This document shows, piece after piece, positions 34,600 through 46,884 of a stretch of DNA of 64,000 nt. The notes below the pieces were generated by a model, which saw nothing but the letters and a program-made list of their open reading frames with translations, was not told where the DNA came from and searched no databases. The stretch covers positions 372,001 to 436,000 of the forward strand of contig QNQO01000545.1 of assembly GCA_003290165.1 (NCBI GenBank), in the 5' to 3' direction. The position numbers were made by a program, and so were the translations under genes. Origin of the DNA: Berberis thunbergii. Its lineage: Eukaryota > Streptophyta > Magnoliopsida > Ranunculales > Berberidaceae. Position 1 is the first letter of the stretch. Every line of letters starts with the position of its first letter.

Positions 34600-34876
34600 G
34601 CTATGTATACTTACCATAGCGTTTTCAACCATAGCGGTTTTAGAGTCTACTATAGCGGTTTTAAAACGCTATGGAAGAGGCTACCATAGCGGTTTTAGAG
34701 TCTACTATAGCGTTTTTAAAACGCTATGGAAGAGGCTACCATAGCGGTTTTGAAACGCTATAAAAGCCAAACTTACCATAGCGTTTTAAAACCGCTATAA
34801 TATCCCCTGGGTCTATTATAGCGCCGACTGTAATAGCGGTTTTTAAACGCTATTAATCACAAATTTTCTTGTAGTG
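34600..34876. repeat. Right subterminal repeat array of the CACTA element
   Basis: Many copies of CCATAGCGGTTTT, its inverse AAAACGCTATGG and variants. Two 55-bp tandem units start at 34629 and 34684, and a third starts at 34739. Such clustered short motifs bind the element's own DNA-binding protein in En/Spm-type transposons. The A run at 34575-34597 precedes the array. Confidence 0.88.
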
Positions 34877-34879
34877 TTA

Positions 34880-37829
34880 GCTTGCTAAACTCGTTTTACC
34901 TCGTGTGGACTTAAATCCTTGAGGAGGACATGTATGAGTAAGTATCACCTGGATATCCCGAACAGGTGGTAAGACATGGTTGTGTTATATCTCATGTTGT
35001 GGTAATCCTAGGAAAATTGATAAGTCTCGTGGAAACGATCATAAGACCGAGTTGTATCTCCGATATCCCAAACACATGCACGTAAGACTTGGTTGTTGTT
35101 GCATCCTAGTGGTGATCTCCAAGGTGCTCATAAACTTGCAGAGCGGAACACTTGGTTCATGTCGGTAATTCTCATGAGAGCGCGAATATGTTTTTGTAGG
35201 ATTCAGAACTTAAATGATGAAATCGCATTAGTATGGCAAATATGAAAGAATAAGTATTTGACAAATTATGAGATTGGTATAGAGTGACAGTTTCAGTGAA
35301 ATTGCAAGGTGCTACAATGATGGAAATCCAAAACCTAATTTAGCCCAAAGAAGAACTAAACCCATTTCCTACTTGAATTAACCTAAGCCGAAGCCCAACC
35401 TAAATTCACAAAAAAAACCTATTTATTACGGAGGAAAGGGGTGAGGGTGGGGGTGGGGGTGAAGAAACTCATACCCTTCGAGATGCGCAAAAGTACGTAT
35501 CTCAAGACACTTTTACGCATCTCGAAGGAGAATGACCGCCTGCACCCCTTCCTCGCCATTTAGAATTTCTGTTTTTTCAGCCATCAAATAACCCAGCATA
35601 CCCTTCCCTAGATACCTACCACAACTTCTTTTCCACCTCATCTTGCCCCGCTTCTTCCTCATGCCATCTCAGCATCTCATCTTCATTTCACCGGTAATCT
35701 TTGTCGCTCGCTAGAAAGAGCGCCAACCACTTTCTCTCATCCTCTCCATTACGCTGACTTCTTCATCTGCTGCTCTTCATCTCGCCATGACGTCACCAAC
35801 CACAGATCTGTCATGCCACGATATGTCCTTCTCGCCTCCACCTCAACCAAACAGACCAAATCATCGATCGCAAACCACCTCGCCTCCTACTTTTTCGCTA
35901 TATCACCAGCCATCTAGCTCATCTCTACTCTTCAACTCGCGTTGTTTCTTCTCACAAAACCAACGATCATCTCCCTACAAGCAGATATGATCATACCATC
36001 TTGCCACAACTACCTCTCGTCTCACTATCATCCCTTTCTTCCCTTCTTCCTCATCTGTTTTGGGGTACCCTTCTATACTTCATTAGACATCACCAACAGG
36101 TCCGCATCACTACCCGCCTCACCATATCATTTCTATTCTTCTCTAATTTTTTATGTGGAGAAAAGTTACATTCGATGTGAACCACTTTTGGGTTACTTCC
36201 GACGCCGACTAATATTCGAGTTCTAGTCGATCAGAAGCAATGTCAACTTGATTGCTCGCCGACTTCTGAGATTTTCCATGCAAATTGCAACCCGAATATA
36301 AAAATCATCCTTACATTGTATAAGGAGCCTTTAGAAGCACATTTGAGTGTCCTTTCTTTTGACAAAAATGAGATTTATGGATCAAATTTTGAATGTTGTG
36401 TTTTATCCATGAAAGATTATTGAAGGAATTTCACAATGTCAATGAAGGTTGTTACTAAAAGATTTCATCAACATAAGGGTACCTGTTTTTATTGAGTTTC
36501 ATAACTCTATTGTTAAATAAGAACTCATATTGTTAGCATCGTCATTCTTTGATAATTTAAATTAAATTTAGGAGATGAAGAAGCGATATGGTTCACATTT
36601 GATCATGTATTCATTCTTACATTAGGTGCCATCTCATAAGAAATTGTTCACTTGTTGCTTTATGTATCGTTGAGGTAGGATATATCATTTTCATAATTAG
36701 TTGAACATTTCATCTAGAGCTTCAGAGAATGGACCTTATTGATAAATTATCATCTGATTTACTAACAAAGGAGCCATCACCTATATGTCATTGTGATACA
36801 TTAATTCAATTTATTAGCAAATTGACATTCACACCACCTTGCATGGATGTATATGTTATTATTTCACTAGAAATATGTTCTGTAAACTCATTTTAAAGAA
36901 TCTAGCAGCTATGTATAGAATTCCTTTTGGTGCAGATTGATAGTGGAATCATCTTCGTGATTGTCGATTTGAGTAAGAGAGTTATTAGTTTGAAGTTTTC
37001 AACATGGCCTAAATTATTTCTTACAACATTTCATATACTTTAGATCATGTAAGAGTTCTCCAGATTGAATAGGAGTTATTCCATATAATTAAAATTAATT
37101 ACTATAGGAGTTTTTCCTATTTAATTTATTACATTGTACAAGTACATCGATATTTGAATTGATCATTACAATTATTTGTCTAGTTGGGTTGTATTAAGTG
37201 ATGGAATGTGATTATATTTATTGTGCACATTGCAATTACACTTATTGCAATAATATGACACAAGTGATGATTTTCATATGATGGATGTTCAAGTGTCAAG
37301 GCTTACAGAGAACACCTCGATATATTTGCTTGGATTGTATGTGAGTAGGTTCCATGTCCTTAAGCTTTCATCTCAATAGGAGTGATGGAGTTCGCATGTT
37401 GGTTTGTCTAAATATTGAGATGACATAAGTATGGTAAACATATGTTCCACGACACTTATGGAAATGTGTTAAACACACTAAATATACATTTGTCATATAC
37501 GTACTAAAATCCACCAATAAAGTTCTCTCGAAAGTTGTTAGCATTCCTAGCCCAAACGTCCATGATAGGAATTAGGCAAACGCATAAAGCTTAATCAAAA
37601 TTTGTCTGTGAACCGTGTTACTCACTATCTAAGTTGTAAAGTATCAACAGTTCTAGGTGTATCATGACTAGCAATAAATTTCATGTGCGGTTTGTCAAAT
37701 CAAATGATGGCCATTCGCTTTAAAAAATTGTGATGTGGCAAAAATGTTTCCAAAATATCAGCCAAGTATGTCTCGGTTGGGAGATTGTAAGATATTTCAT
37801 ATTCCAAAAACTACTCTATTTTTATCCCA
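34880..37829. other. Non-coding, repeat-like DNA
   Basis: The first part continues the sequence broken by the CACTA insertion. An imperfect hairpin lies at 35475-35528. Frames at 35787-36226 are Pro/Ser-rich and unconvincing. Nothing else recognised. Confidence 0.5.
35475..35528. repeat. 20-bp inverted repeat with 14-nt loop
   Basis: Arms CCTTCGAGATGCGCAAAAGT (35475-35494) and ACTTTTACGCATCTCGAAGG (35509-35528) pair with a single mismatch. Confidence 0.9.
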
Positions 37830-39700
37830 CATTCACAAACACATGGTATTTGGTATTGATGCAGATTTAACTAACCTAAATAAATATGTTAATTTAATCT
37901 AATTTTAATAACTGCAAGTGCACAGTGTCTAACTGGTAGACAAGGCAAAATACAGATCGATCTCACAAGGACTGTGGTTGCAATTAAATTTCAGAGTTTA
38001 TTTGAAATAATTTAAATTGAGGTTACAACAATTAAAATATCTAAACTAAAAATAAAATTAAAAACAAAATAAAAAGTTTAAAAGAATATGAGAAGGGAAA
38101 CCAAGTCATTGAATCCACCACAGGTTCTTTGAGATTTGTGTAATCCAAATTATTATTTTCAAGAATTAACATGACTAACCTAAAGATTAATCTAAGTCCG
38201 CAATTGATTTCAGCAAAGGTATAAACCTTTAGCATTGCGTGTCTTCTTACGACACACACAATCACATGTTTATTTTAATTAATCCTAAACCCCTAGCATT
38301 GCGTGTTTTCTTACGGCACACACAATCACAGATTCAGATTAATTGATTAAATCAGGCTTTTTGAATTTCAACAAAGGGTACTTCTAACTACCGACTAGTC
38401 TAGATAATTAATCAGGATATAATCGGTGAAAGCAAATTATTGAAAATCATAAATCAGATGTGTTTAACGTTCAGGCATAAAGAAAATAATAAATTTAAAT
38501 ACACAAACTCTAGGAAATCCCGTGATTTCATCTTAGCCTTGGCGAAGGGTTTAGCTGATCATGGTAGCGGTGGTCAACTCTTCGTGGTGTGGTACGCCGC
38601 AACTCATCTCTGCACGAATGCTAATCCCGAGAAAAGGGCTGCTAATGCACTGGGGATTGCAGAGAGAACTCAGCGGTGCAAATAACTGAACTGTTTGAAA
38701 AACAGTTTTCTCCCGCCAAAGACGCGCGAAATAGAGAGAGGGTGAGGAACAACGAGAGAGAGAGGGTGAGGAACAACGAGAGGTAGATAAAAAGAACGCG
38801 AAATAGGGAGCGCCTCCCTGTCGTGAGCTCTGTTTTGCGGCGACGGTGGTTGCGTGGTCTGGTCGTAACGGTGGTCGTGAGAGAGAGAGAGAGAAATAGT
38901 GAGAAGGAGAGAGATAAACAGGAAGGAGGTCGAGAGAGGGGAGAAACAGGGGTGGCAGCGGCTCGTGAAGGAGGAGAAACAGGGGGCACCCTGCTCCTGT
39001 CGCGGTGGCGGTGCGTCTGATAGTGGATGGCGGCGGTTCGTGATGATGGAACAGAGAGAGGAGGTGGCGGCTGATGGTGGAGGACGAGGAGGGTGGTGGT
39101 CTGTTTCGGTGGCGAGGCGAGGTTTGTAACGTGAAACAGGGTTGTCACGCCCCTGTTTCACGTGGGATGAAGGAAAAGGTTTGGCTAGGAGAACAAGAGA
39201 GATATCAAGAGATGAAGGGTGATGGCGGGATTATCGCACTGCCGGCTCTCCTATCGAGCTAGGATTGCCGGCAGGGTGGATTCGTGTGGTGGCTGGGAAA
39301 GAGAGGAAGGGAGAAGGAACGTGGAAGAAGAGATGGCCTTTCTCTAAGATGGGGGGAGCTAAATAGGGTTCTCCTATTATCTTGGGCTTGGGTTTTTAGG
39401 TTAGCATTTGGGTTTGGGATTAGGTTAAGTTAGGTGGACCTAGGTTTATTAGGGTTAGGTTTAGATATTTGTCCCTCTACTTTGTACCACCGCTAGAATC
39501 GACCAATTGTCATTTCTTAAATTGTCGCCTTAATATGATTTCATCGGTCACGCTCAAATACCTGCTAAGACATGAAAACGAAATAATTATTATAAATTAT
39601 AATAATCGAAACACTAACATATATAAATTAAGGGATATATTATGTAATAATTATGTAAATATCAGGCATTAGTAAGTAACACGGTGTGTTCAATGGGTGC
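37830..39700. repeat. Probable non-coding dispersed element with local repeats
   Basis: The block starting near AACTGCAAGTGCACAGTG and GATCTCACAAGGACTG has wording I associate with non-autonomous plant retroelements, but I cannot name the family. Within it, TAGCATTGCGTGTYTTCTTAC plus a CACACACAATCACA tail occurs twice (about 38229-38268 and 38294-38331). A GA-rich section with GAGAGAGA runs lies at 38730-39110. Overlapping frames there are compositional artefacts. Confidence 0.4.
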
Positions 39701-40374
39701 ACCAAGCCATTAGGGTCGGTGAGACCTAGTATTACTCTCTATTAGGGCTTGAGGGGAAGATGAGAAAGTCCCAAATCTCTACAGTCTTTAAATATAGAAA
39801 GTACTTTTCTGTAGGTACACCATATTACCACCCATTGGAGGTTAAGTTTAACCGAGGGAAAAATTTTCTCCTTGTTCCGACATGTTTTCTTTTTCCTTAG
39901 ATTGCGATCATCAAGTGAGTGTTCTAGACAAAGGTGTATGATTCACTAATGTGTATGCCTATATCTTGCTATTTTATAATAGGTGTTTACATTTTATACA
40001 AACAATTGGTTATGTCAACTACAAGAATGGGCACTGAACACAATTGGGAAGAAATTAATTGATATAGATTGTTGATATATTATGAATCGGGCCAATGGTT
40101 GATGGTTACATGGTTTTCTCCCAAGGAATTAAAGGCTATTCTAAAAGAAAAAAAAAAGGAAAATGGTACAATCAATTTTAAGCATATGGTAAGTGAAATC
40201 TATAACAAATTTATATGGTTTATAGTTCATTATGTTTGTTTGTTTGTTTTTTTTTTTTTTTTTTTTTGTGAATTTCAATATCATTATGGTGAATTAAACA
40301 CAAAATTTGAGGTTCGAGACTGCTACTACTTTCAAAGCTTCTGGGATGAAAATTTTGGGGGGAAGAGGGGCAGT

Positions 40375-40529
40375 GTATCAAGGTCGGGCAGTGTATCAAG
40401 GTCGGTGTAGAATTGCCTATTTTGAAGAACTAGTACAAACAGTGCATAAATGAATGGATAGATGGAGAGCGAAATTGATTTCCCCTGGAGGTAGGGTAGT
40501 TCTGATTAAAAGTGTCTTGGATCGTTGGT
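40375..40529 (+). pseudogene. LINE reverse transcriptase thumb fragment
   Basis: The frame reads CRIAYFEELVQTVHK, stop, MDRWRAKLISPGGRVVLIKS. This is the segment after the RT palm in plant L1-type LINEs. It is cut by the start of another LINE at about 40530. The same older LINE may resume near 46885 (zf-RVT region). Confidence 0.7.
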
Positions 40530-40539
40530 TCTAGGTCGA

Positions 40540-42530
40540 GTGTCTCTTCCCCGTGGCGGCTCCTCCAGCCATCAAAGAGACTCCTCCATTGACTGGGCTT
40601 GGGGGCAGCGCAGTTGAGGCGCCTAAACCATCATTTGCACAAATTTTTGGTAAGATACATGCGGAGGAAATAAAAAAATGCCAGTAGAAGGTACTTGGTT
40701 CCAAAAAAAATGAGATCCAACCATTTGCATTACCACTACGGATGAGTTTCAAGGGGAATCTTTCATGGAAAAAATGTTATAGCAGTGCTAAAGTTTTCAA
40801 GTAACCGGTCTACGTTGGAAGCTATTCACGATTCCATCCATAGAAATGGGAAATCATGGGTGACTTTTCAATGGGTTTACTCGACCCGCGACATGTTTTG
40901 GTGAGGCTACAATTCGAGAGGGAAACGGCGAAAGTTCTTTCAAGGAATTCGTTCCTTATTAGAGGAGTCAGGTTTAAAGCTTTTTCGCTGGATGATTGTT
41001 TTAGTTTGAAATATGATCTTGTATCAGTTCCATTATGGGTTGAGTTTCCAAACCTACATTTGCATATTTTTCATCCCCCAATCTGGAAAGTAATAGGTGA
41101 CTCCTTCAGAGGTTTCCTATGCATCGATGACCATACTAGATGCTTAACACGCCTAGGGGCTGCCTAATTATGTGTTGAGATGAACCTGGCGGAAAAACTT
41201 CCTAAAAGAGTTTGGATAGATAGGGTGAATAACAGGGGATTTTGGCAGAAAATTGATTGTCCTGGGTTCAAATATTGTGAACATTGTGTGATGATCAGAC
41301 ATCAGGATGCCTATTGTAGGAGACAACTAGGTCAGAAAGGAAGTGCGCCCGCAATGCCAATAGTGAAGGAGGAAAAGTTGAGAGAAATAAAGTGGAGTCT
41401 AAAGCTGTCAAACAAGTTTATTTTCCATTCGTTAAAATATTGAAATATGCAAATGTAGATATTGGTACGAGCGGGGCAAAAAAATTCAAGGTATTGAGGT
41501 AAAAGGAGGAGTGAAAGCCTTTGGGCAAGGAGTCCTTGAAACTTAACTTGGCGAACAAATATGCGACTTTAGTGGATGCTTCGACGAGGGAAGAAGCAGT
41601 TTCAGGCCACAAACAAGATACCTCCCCTGTTGAGCAAAACAAACTAGATGATAAGCTAGATTTGAATGGCGGAAGTGGCAAGGAAACTGTAAAAAATGAT
41701 CGGGAAGGTCTTGTTGAGACCAATACACAATTAGTGAAACGGAAAAAGCTTTCATAGCGCATGATAAATCAGAAAACAAAACAGAGAGTTTGAACTTTGT
41801 TTCAGGAAGCATGATAGTGTCTAACAACTCTGTTTCAGAAAAAAGACTCTTTGGACCTTGGTTCAACAGAGTTGGTGACGGTCCCTTTCGTGGCAGAGAG
41901 CAGTTCGAAAAGGAATAAAAGCGGTAAAGAATCAGGGGATGGCAAACGTCGAAGTAGTACATCAAAGGGGATTAGTAGTGCATTAGCAGCTCAAAGTGAT
42001 AACATTAACAGCTCAAAGTGATAACATTAACAACTATCAAATCAGGGATGAAGACGATTATTTAGTTGTCTGTAAGGTACCAATTCAAGAACAGTCGAGA
42101 CAAAAACTGTTGGCTGTTCAGGTTGTAGTGGAGAAAAGCGTGGAGCAGGTAGGCAAGAAGGCGTTGGAAGAGATGCCAACGGTGGGGCCTATGGAGTGGG
42201 GCATCTCTTCATTTAGAGGTAGGGCATTTGGTAAGGCAGTCAGTTGGGAAAAACGTCTGAATTTGGTTATGCAACATGATGCTTTAGAACCTGGCGAGAA
42301 TAAGAATATGAGGGAAATTTTAGACAAAGCTATTAGTTTGATTAAGGAGGGAGGCAGATTAAGGAAAAAGAAAATTAGTATAAACACTTTCGAAAGTGCT
42401 AGTGAAGATAGTGATGAGGCGGAATTTGATTTAGAGGTGGGGCCTCAAGCAACATTGATTAGAGATGTGGAGTTGGGGGCTAGTTCAAATGGGAAACTTA
42501 GCAACATAAGAAAAAATAAAGTCAACTAGC
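40540..42530 (+). pseudogene. LINE ORF1 (DUF4283, zinc knuckle)
   Basis: The N-terminal Pro/Ala-rich stretch (APPAIKETPPLTGLGG) lacks an ATG because the expected codon reads GTG. DUF4283 follows at 40856-41167 (MGDFSMGLLDPRHVLVRLQF, LPLWVEFPNL-like VPLWVEFPNLHLHIF), then VEMNLAEKLPKRVWID and a CCHC-type knuckle region (CEHCVMIRHQDAYC). After that comes a long charged tail (41996-42529). Stops or frame changes occur near 40690, 41166, 41445 and 41757. In this family ORF1 is a nucleic-acid-binding protein that packages LINE RNA. Confidence 0.85.
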
Positions 42531-42599
42531 GTTACCTCCGGGTTTTTGTCATATGACAAAACAGGTTGGCACATCTACGCAAGTTAAAAATGATTGAAA

Positions 42600-43260
42600 A
42601 TTTTATGTTTTGGAACGCTTGCGGGGTAGGGAATATAGCCACGAGAAGTCGTTTAAAAAGAATGGTTGTAGAGTATAATGTTAGGATTATTATGTTAGCG
42701 GAGCTGATGATAAAAACTAGTAGACATTTGGAGATTGGAAATAAAATTAAAGTGCCAGGATTCTCTTCTAATGAAACAATAGGTGGAAAGATTTGGATAT
42801 TCTGGGCTTCAGACTTAGTGGTATATGTGGTGGATATGTCTGATCGGATTTCATTGCAAGGTAACTGATTCTAATTCTCAGGTATTTATGATTTCTTTTG
42901 TTTATGCTAAATGCTTAATTGAAGAAAGAACAGATTTATGGTCTCATATGGAAAGTTTTGCTTTGCATTGTGATATTCCTTGGATGGTTGGAGGGGATTT
43001 TAACGCCTTTATTAATGCCAAAGAAAAGGTAGGGGGATCTCGCCTTTCCGTTGTTAGTATGTCTATTTTCTCAAATTGTATTTAAAACTGAGGTTTGCAT
43101 GATTATGGGTTTACTGAACCTAAGTTTGCCTGGTGTAATAATAGGTGAGGTAGGGATCGCATTTGAGCCAGGTTGGATAGAGTGCTTGTTAATACTGAGT
43201 GTTTGTCACAATCGTCAAATTAGAAAGTGGAGCATTTACTTCATACTTTTATGATCATTC
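42600..43260 (+). pseudogene. LINE endonuclease (EEP family), broken
   Basis: MFWNACGVGNIATRSRLKRM matches the start of plant LINE endonucleases (usual N-x-R-G-x-G). The second frame has WMVGGDFNAFINAKEKVGG, the conserved GDFN catalytic region. The frame changes near 42860 and near 43070. Confidence 0.85.
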
Positions 43261-43354
43261 CCCTATTCTAGCATCAATGCAAACTCAGGCGAGAACGAGA
43301 TTTACTCCTTTCCGTTTTCTTAATATGTGGGTGACTCATTCTAATTTTTAGGCA

Positions 43355-45241
43355 GTGGTTGAAGCCACATGGAGGGTGGAGGTAGGTGAAATGAGGTTTC
43401 TTGATAGAATTGATGTTAAGTTAAAATCCCTTGGGCGAGCTCTTATCTATTGGAACAATGATGTGTTTGGTAATTTTTTTAGTAGAATCAGAGCATTGGA
43501 AGATGAGAAGCAACAATGGGAAACCATATTACTGTCGGGATGGGAAGATATTGAAAATAATGGACTTAATGTTGATGCAAATTGGGATGTGGATGCTTGT
43601 TGTAATTTGAGTTACTGTCAGGCTGAGTACATGTTAGCCCTTAAATAGAAGGTACTTTACTAGATACAGAAATCAAGGAAAAGGAATTTAAGGAGAGGGA
43701 TGTATGCACTAAATATTTTCTTTTGCTTCCGTAAAATCAAAGCAATAAAGAAGGGCCATCTCTCATATTACTTTGCCATGTGGTAGGGAAACGTCAACCC
43801 AGAGGAAATTATTCACGAAGCCAATGATTATTTCTATAAATTACTTATTTCCCAGGAAAATCAAGTTGTCGATACATAATTGCTTGGATGCATTCTTGCT
43901 GTCATCTTTAGTTCAAGTTGTGACGATTTAGTTAAAAGCCTTACTTTGGAGGAACTGAAACATGTCACCTTTGACGTTCCGAAAAACAATGCTTCAGTTC
44001 CAAATGGGTTTACTATTATTATTTTTTTTTTTTCCAGATTTGCTGGGAGGTGGTGGGTTTTGATATATGTGAAGTTGTTGTTCAATTCTTTGTAGGAGAG
44101 TCAATTCCTTCTGTTTTTTAAGCAAATTTGATAGCATTGATCCCTAAGCGGGATATGCCAGGTTCTTTTTTCAGGCTTTAGCCCTATTAGTATTCGCAAT
44201 GTTATTTACAAAATTTTTAGTAAAATACTTTGCAATAGATTAACTAGTTTGTTGCCAGAGATTATGGCCCAGGAACAAGGGGCCTTTGTGAGGGGAAGGT
44301 CTATTTTGGAGAATATTGGTTTGGCTCGAGTCTATTAAAGATATCCATAAAAAAAGCCTTTGGTGCTAATGTGGTACTCAAGATTGACATGAAGAAAACT
44401 TATGACTGCTTAGAATTGGCTTTTCTGTTATCGGTACTCAGAAGGTTTGGATTTAATAACATGGTATGCCACATTACATCTAATTGTGGTTTTTCGATTA
44501 TACTGCAAGGGGTATACAAATGGTTATTTCAAATCTTCCAGAGGGTTAAGGCAAAGGGGTTCTCTTTCCCCATTGTTGTTTATTATTGTATCTGAGGTAC
44601 TTTACAGGGGGCTTAAAATGGCTTGTAACAAGGGATGTACAAGTTATTATTACACGCCAAGAGCAAGCATGGCCTATCACTCATCTTTTGTATGCAGACG
44701 ATACCTTGATATTTCTTAATGATAGGAAATCATCTGTTTCAGGTTATATTAAAATTTTAGAAGCATCATGTCAAAAATTAATGCCAGAAAAAATTCTTTG
44801 TGGTGGAGGAAAAGGCTACAGCGGAAAGAGTAGTAACATTGAAGACTTATACAAGTTTTCAATACAAAGGGTTCCCCATGAAATATTTAGGTGTCCCAAG
44901 TTTTCAAGGAAAAGTAAAATAATCTTTTTTTTTAAGAGGTGGTCAACAAAATTCAAAGGCACATTAATGGATGGAAGGCGAAACTCTTATCCTTGGGTGG
45001 GGGATTGATTTTGATTTAGCATGTGCTTAGCTCTATCCTTGTCTATACTTTAAGTGCCATGTGTGTGCCACAAAAAATTCTTTCAAGGATCCAGAAGTTG
45101 CTAGCATATTTTTTTTTCTGGGGAGATTGTGAAGGTAGATTGAAGAAAAATGAGTGTGTTGGGATAAGATTTTCCTCCCTCAGAAGGAAAGAGGATTGGG
45201 TGTTAGAAATTTGTCGGCGGTCATTGAGGCTTTTTGGGTAG
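43355..45241 (+). pseudogene. LINE reverse transcriptase, broken
   Basis: Recognisable blocks: NNASVPNGFT (normally SPGPDGF, here changed), VVLKIDMKKTYDCLE (normally D-M-x-K-A-Y-D), LRQRGSLSPLLFIIVSEVL and THLLYADDTLIF with the intact YADD catalytic core. Then comes the thumb and a WGD block (LLAYFFFWGDCEG). Several frameshifts separate the blocks, so no enzyme can be produced. Confidence 0.88.
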
Positions 45242-45668
45242 AGGGTTTGTGAAGTTTGCTTAATTGTGGGTGAATTTCATGAGAAGAAAATATTGGAAGA
45301 TGGAGTTCTATTGATCAATCAATTAGACAAAAAGTGGAGCGTCCCCATTTATGAAGAAGATTATGATGTTCAAATCTTTTGGTTTTGGTAACATTGTCTG
45401 GCATATTGGCAAAGGTAACTCCAGTTTCTTTGCAGAAAATTGGAATTTAGTGGCTATGTTTAGAAGGACGAGTAATTAGTCAACAGGGAAATTGGCCTAC
45501 GGTTAGGGAGGTGAAAAATGGGGGTTTTGATGTTATTAACCCAAACATTAGAGGGCTAGCGAGTAATTTGTTTGATGACATAATTTGCGATAAGAAGCAT
45601 AGTGATGATACCTATGTTTGGACGCCGGAACCTATGAAAAATAGTGTTAACAATGACCTTTTGGGGCA

Positions 45669-46194
45669 TTGGGGTTGCCAGTTACACTGGTGATTAGCAA
45701 GGAAAACAGGATTGTGTACTGGCTTTTTCCACCAGCTGACTTTGTGGATTTAAATGTGGATGGGTCTTTGAGAAAAAACAAGGCTGTGGGAGGAGTGATC
45801 ATCAGAGATGCAAGGAGATTATATATTGTTGCTCAACAATTGTTATTAGGTAAATGTTCTAACAATATAGCTGAGGTGCTTGCGGCCCTAGAAGGCTTGC
45901 GTTTATGCAATAAAATGGGCAACAAGAAGTGATTGTTCAAACATATTCAAATTTAGTTCGTGTTGGTTTTGGGAAGATTACAAGTATTTGGAGAGATATA
46001 AAAAACTGACCAAAGATATGGAGGTGTTTTATAATCATGTTTATAGACATGCTAATGTGATGGATGACGCTTTGGCGGACATGGCTAAAAAAAAGGGACT
46101 GACAAGAGTGTTTGGGGTGCATAATCTTCTGAGTAGGATTGCAAGTTTGGTCGGACATGATAGGTGTCACACTGCATACATTGGTCATAGATAA
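45669..46194 (+). pseudogene. LINE RNase H domain
   Basis: FVDLNVDGSLRKNKAVGGVI, then NNIAEVLAALEGLRLC and a C-terminal NVMDDALADMAKKKG block, in two frames split near 45932. The D, E, D pattern of RNase H is visible. Confidence 0.85.
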
Positions 46195-46884
46195 TGACCA
46201 AGTATTCCTCTATTTTTTGAGTTGTATCAGCTCTTCTGTTAAGAGTTGTTTCTATGATACGTTATGTGTTGGTCAATTTATAGATCTATATCTTGGGCTG
46301 CTTATGGTCGAGGGAAGTTGCTGAACTTTCATTGAGAAGCTCACAGCTTTTTGGAGTTTTGCAACGACAAGTGGTTATGGGTAGATATCGGCTTCAGTGT
46401 TCGTATCTGTTATGAGTACTCGTGGTAATGGTTTCTGGGCCATTTTCGGTGATGTTGCTGGTGGTTATTGTTTATTTGCAGTTTATGTGGTTAAAGGGTG
46501 GGCAGGCAAGTAGTGTAGCAACTTCGGTTGCCAAGTTTACAATCGTTTAGAAGTTGGATTTCATTCTAGTTCGAGGGACTGATGTTGCTTTGTTTCTGGG
46601 CAGCTTTGTGTTCACTTTGGCTGCTATTAGCCTGACTGAGTGGTGCAATGCGTGTGTGTGATTGAAGAAAGGCTCCATATGGGTTGCTGCAGGTTATTGA
46701 TTTGGTTAGACAATGTGGTTGTTTAGTCTTTGTGTTTAATTGCTCATTAGGTAAGGTTTTAGTAGCGGGTAAATTCGTAATGTACCCCGAATTGCTTGTA
46801 AATCATTTTTTATATTGAATAAAGGTCTGAAATCCCATAGCAGCCCTTCCCTTCTGGAGGTTTAATTAAAAAAAATGAAAATTA

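Larger units (their letters stand above)
26171..34876 (+). mobile_element. CACTA (En/Spm-type) transposon carrying host gene fragments
   Basis: The left end reads CACTACAACACAAATGCCC. The right end, read from the other side, is CACTACAAGAAAATTTGTG. Both are flanked by the 3-bp duplication TTA (26168-26170 and 34877-34879), the length typical of CACTA elements. Both subterminal regions contain AATAGCG/CGCTAT words; the right one is a dense palindromic array. No transposase (TNP2-type) or TNPA-like gene is present. Instead the 8.7 kb hold WNK kinase exons, a PAS/Raf-type kinase gene, an LRR exon, plastid HSP90 exons and unidentified exon-like pieces, all on the plus strand. It must have been moved by a transposase supplied in trans. 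Confidence 0.9.
40530..46868 (+). mobile_element. L1-type LINE with RNase H, degenerate
   Basis: Order on the plus strand: ORF1 with DUF4283 and a CCHC-like zinc knuckle (40540-42530), apurinic-type endonuclease (42600-43260), reverse transcriptase (43350-45240) and RNase H (45669-46194). A 3' untranslated part ends at GGTTTAATTAAAAAAAA (46860-46868). It is about 6.3 kb, normal for the group. Every domain is broken by stops or frameshifts. No target duplication was identified. Confidence 0.85.

Noticed and set aside
35787..36226. Pro/Ser-rich plus-strand frames
   Set aside because: Biased composition, no family resemblance, two overlapping frames equally open.
38642..39161. Long frames on both strands (163-168 codons)
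   Set aside because: GA-rich low-complexity DNA yields open frames on both strands; no domain or coding signal.
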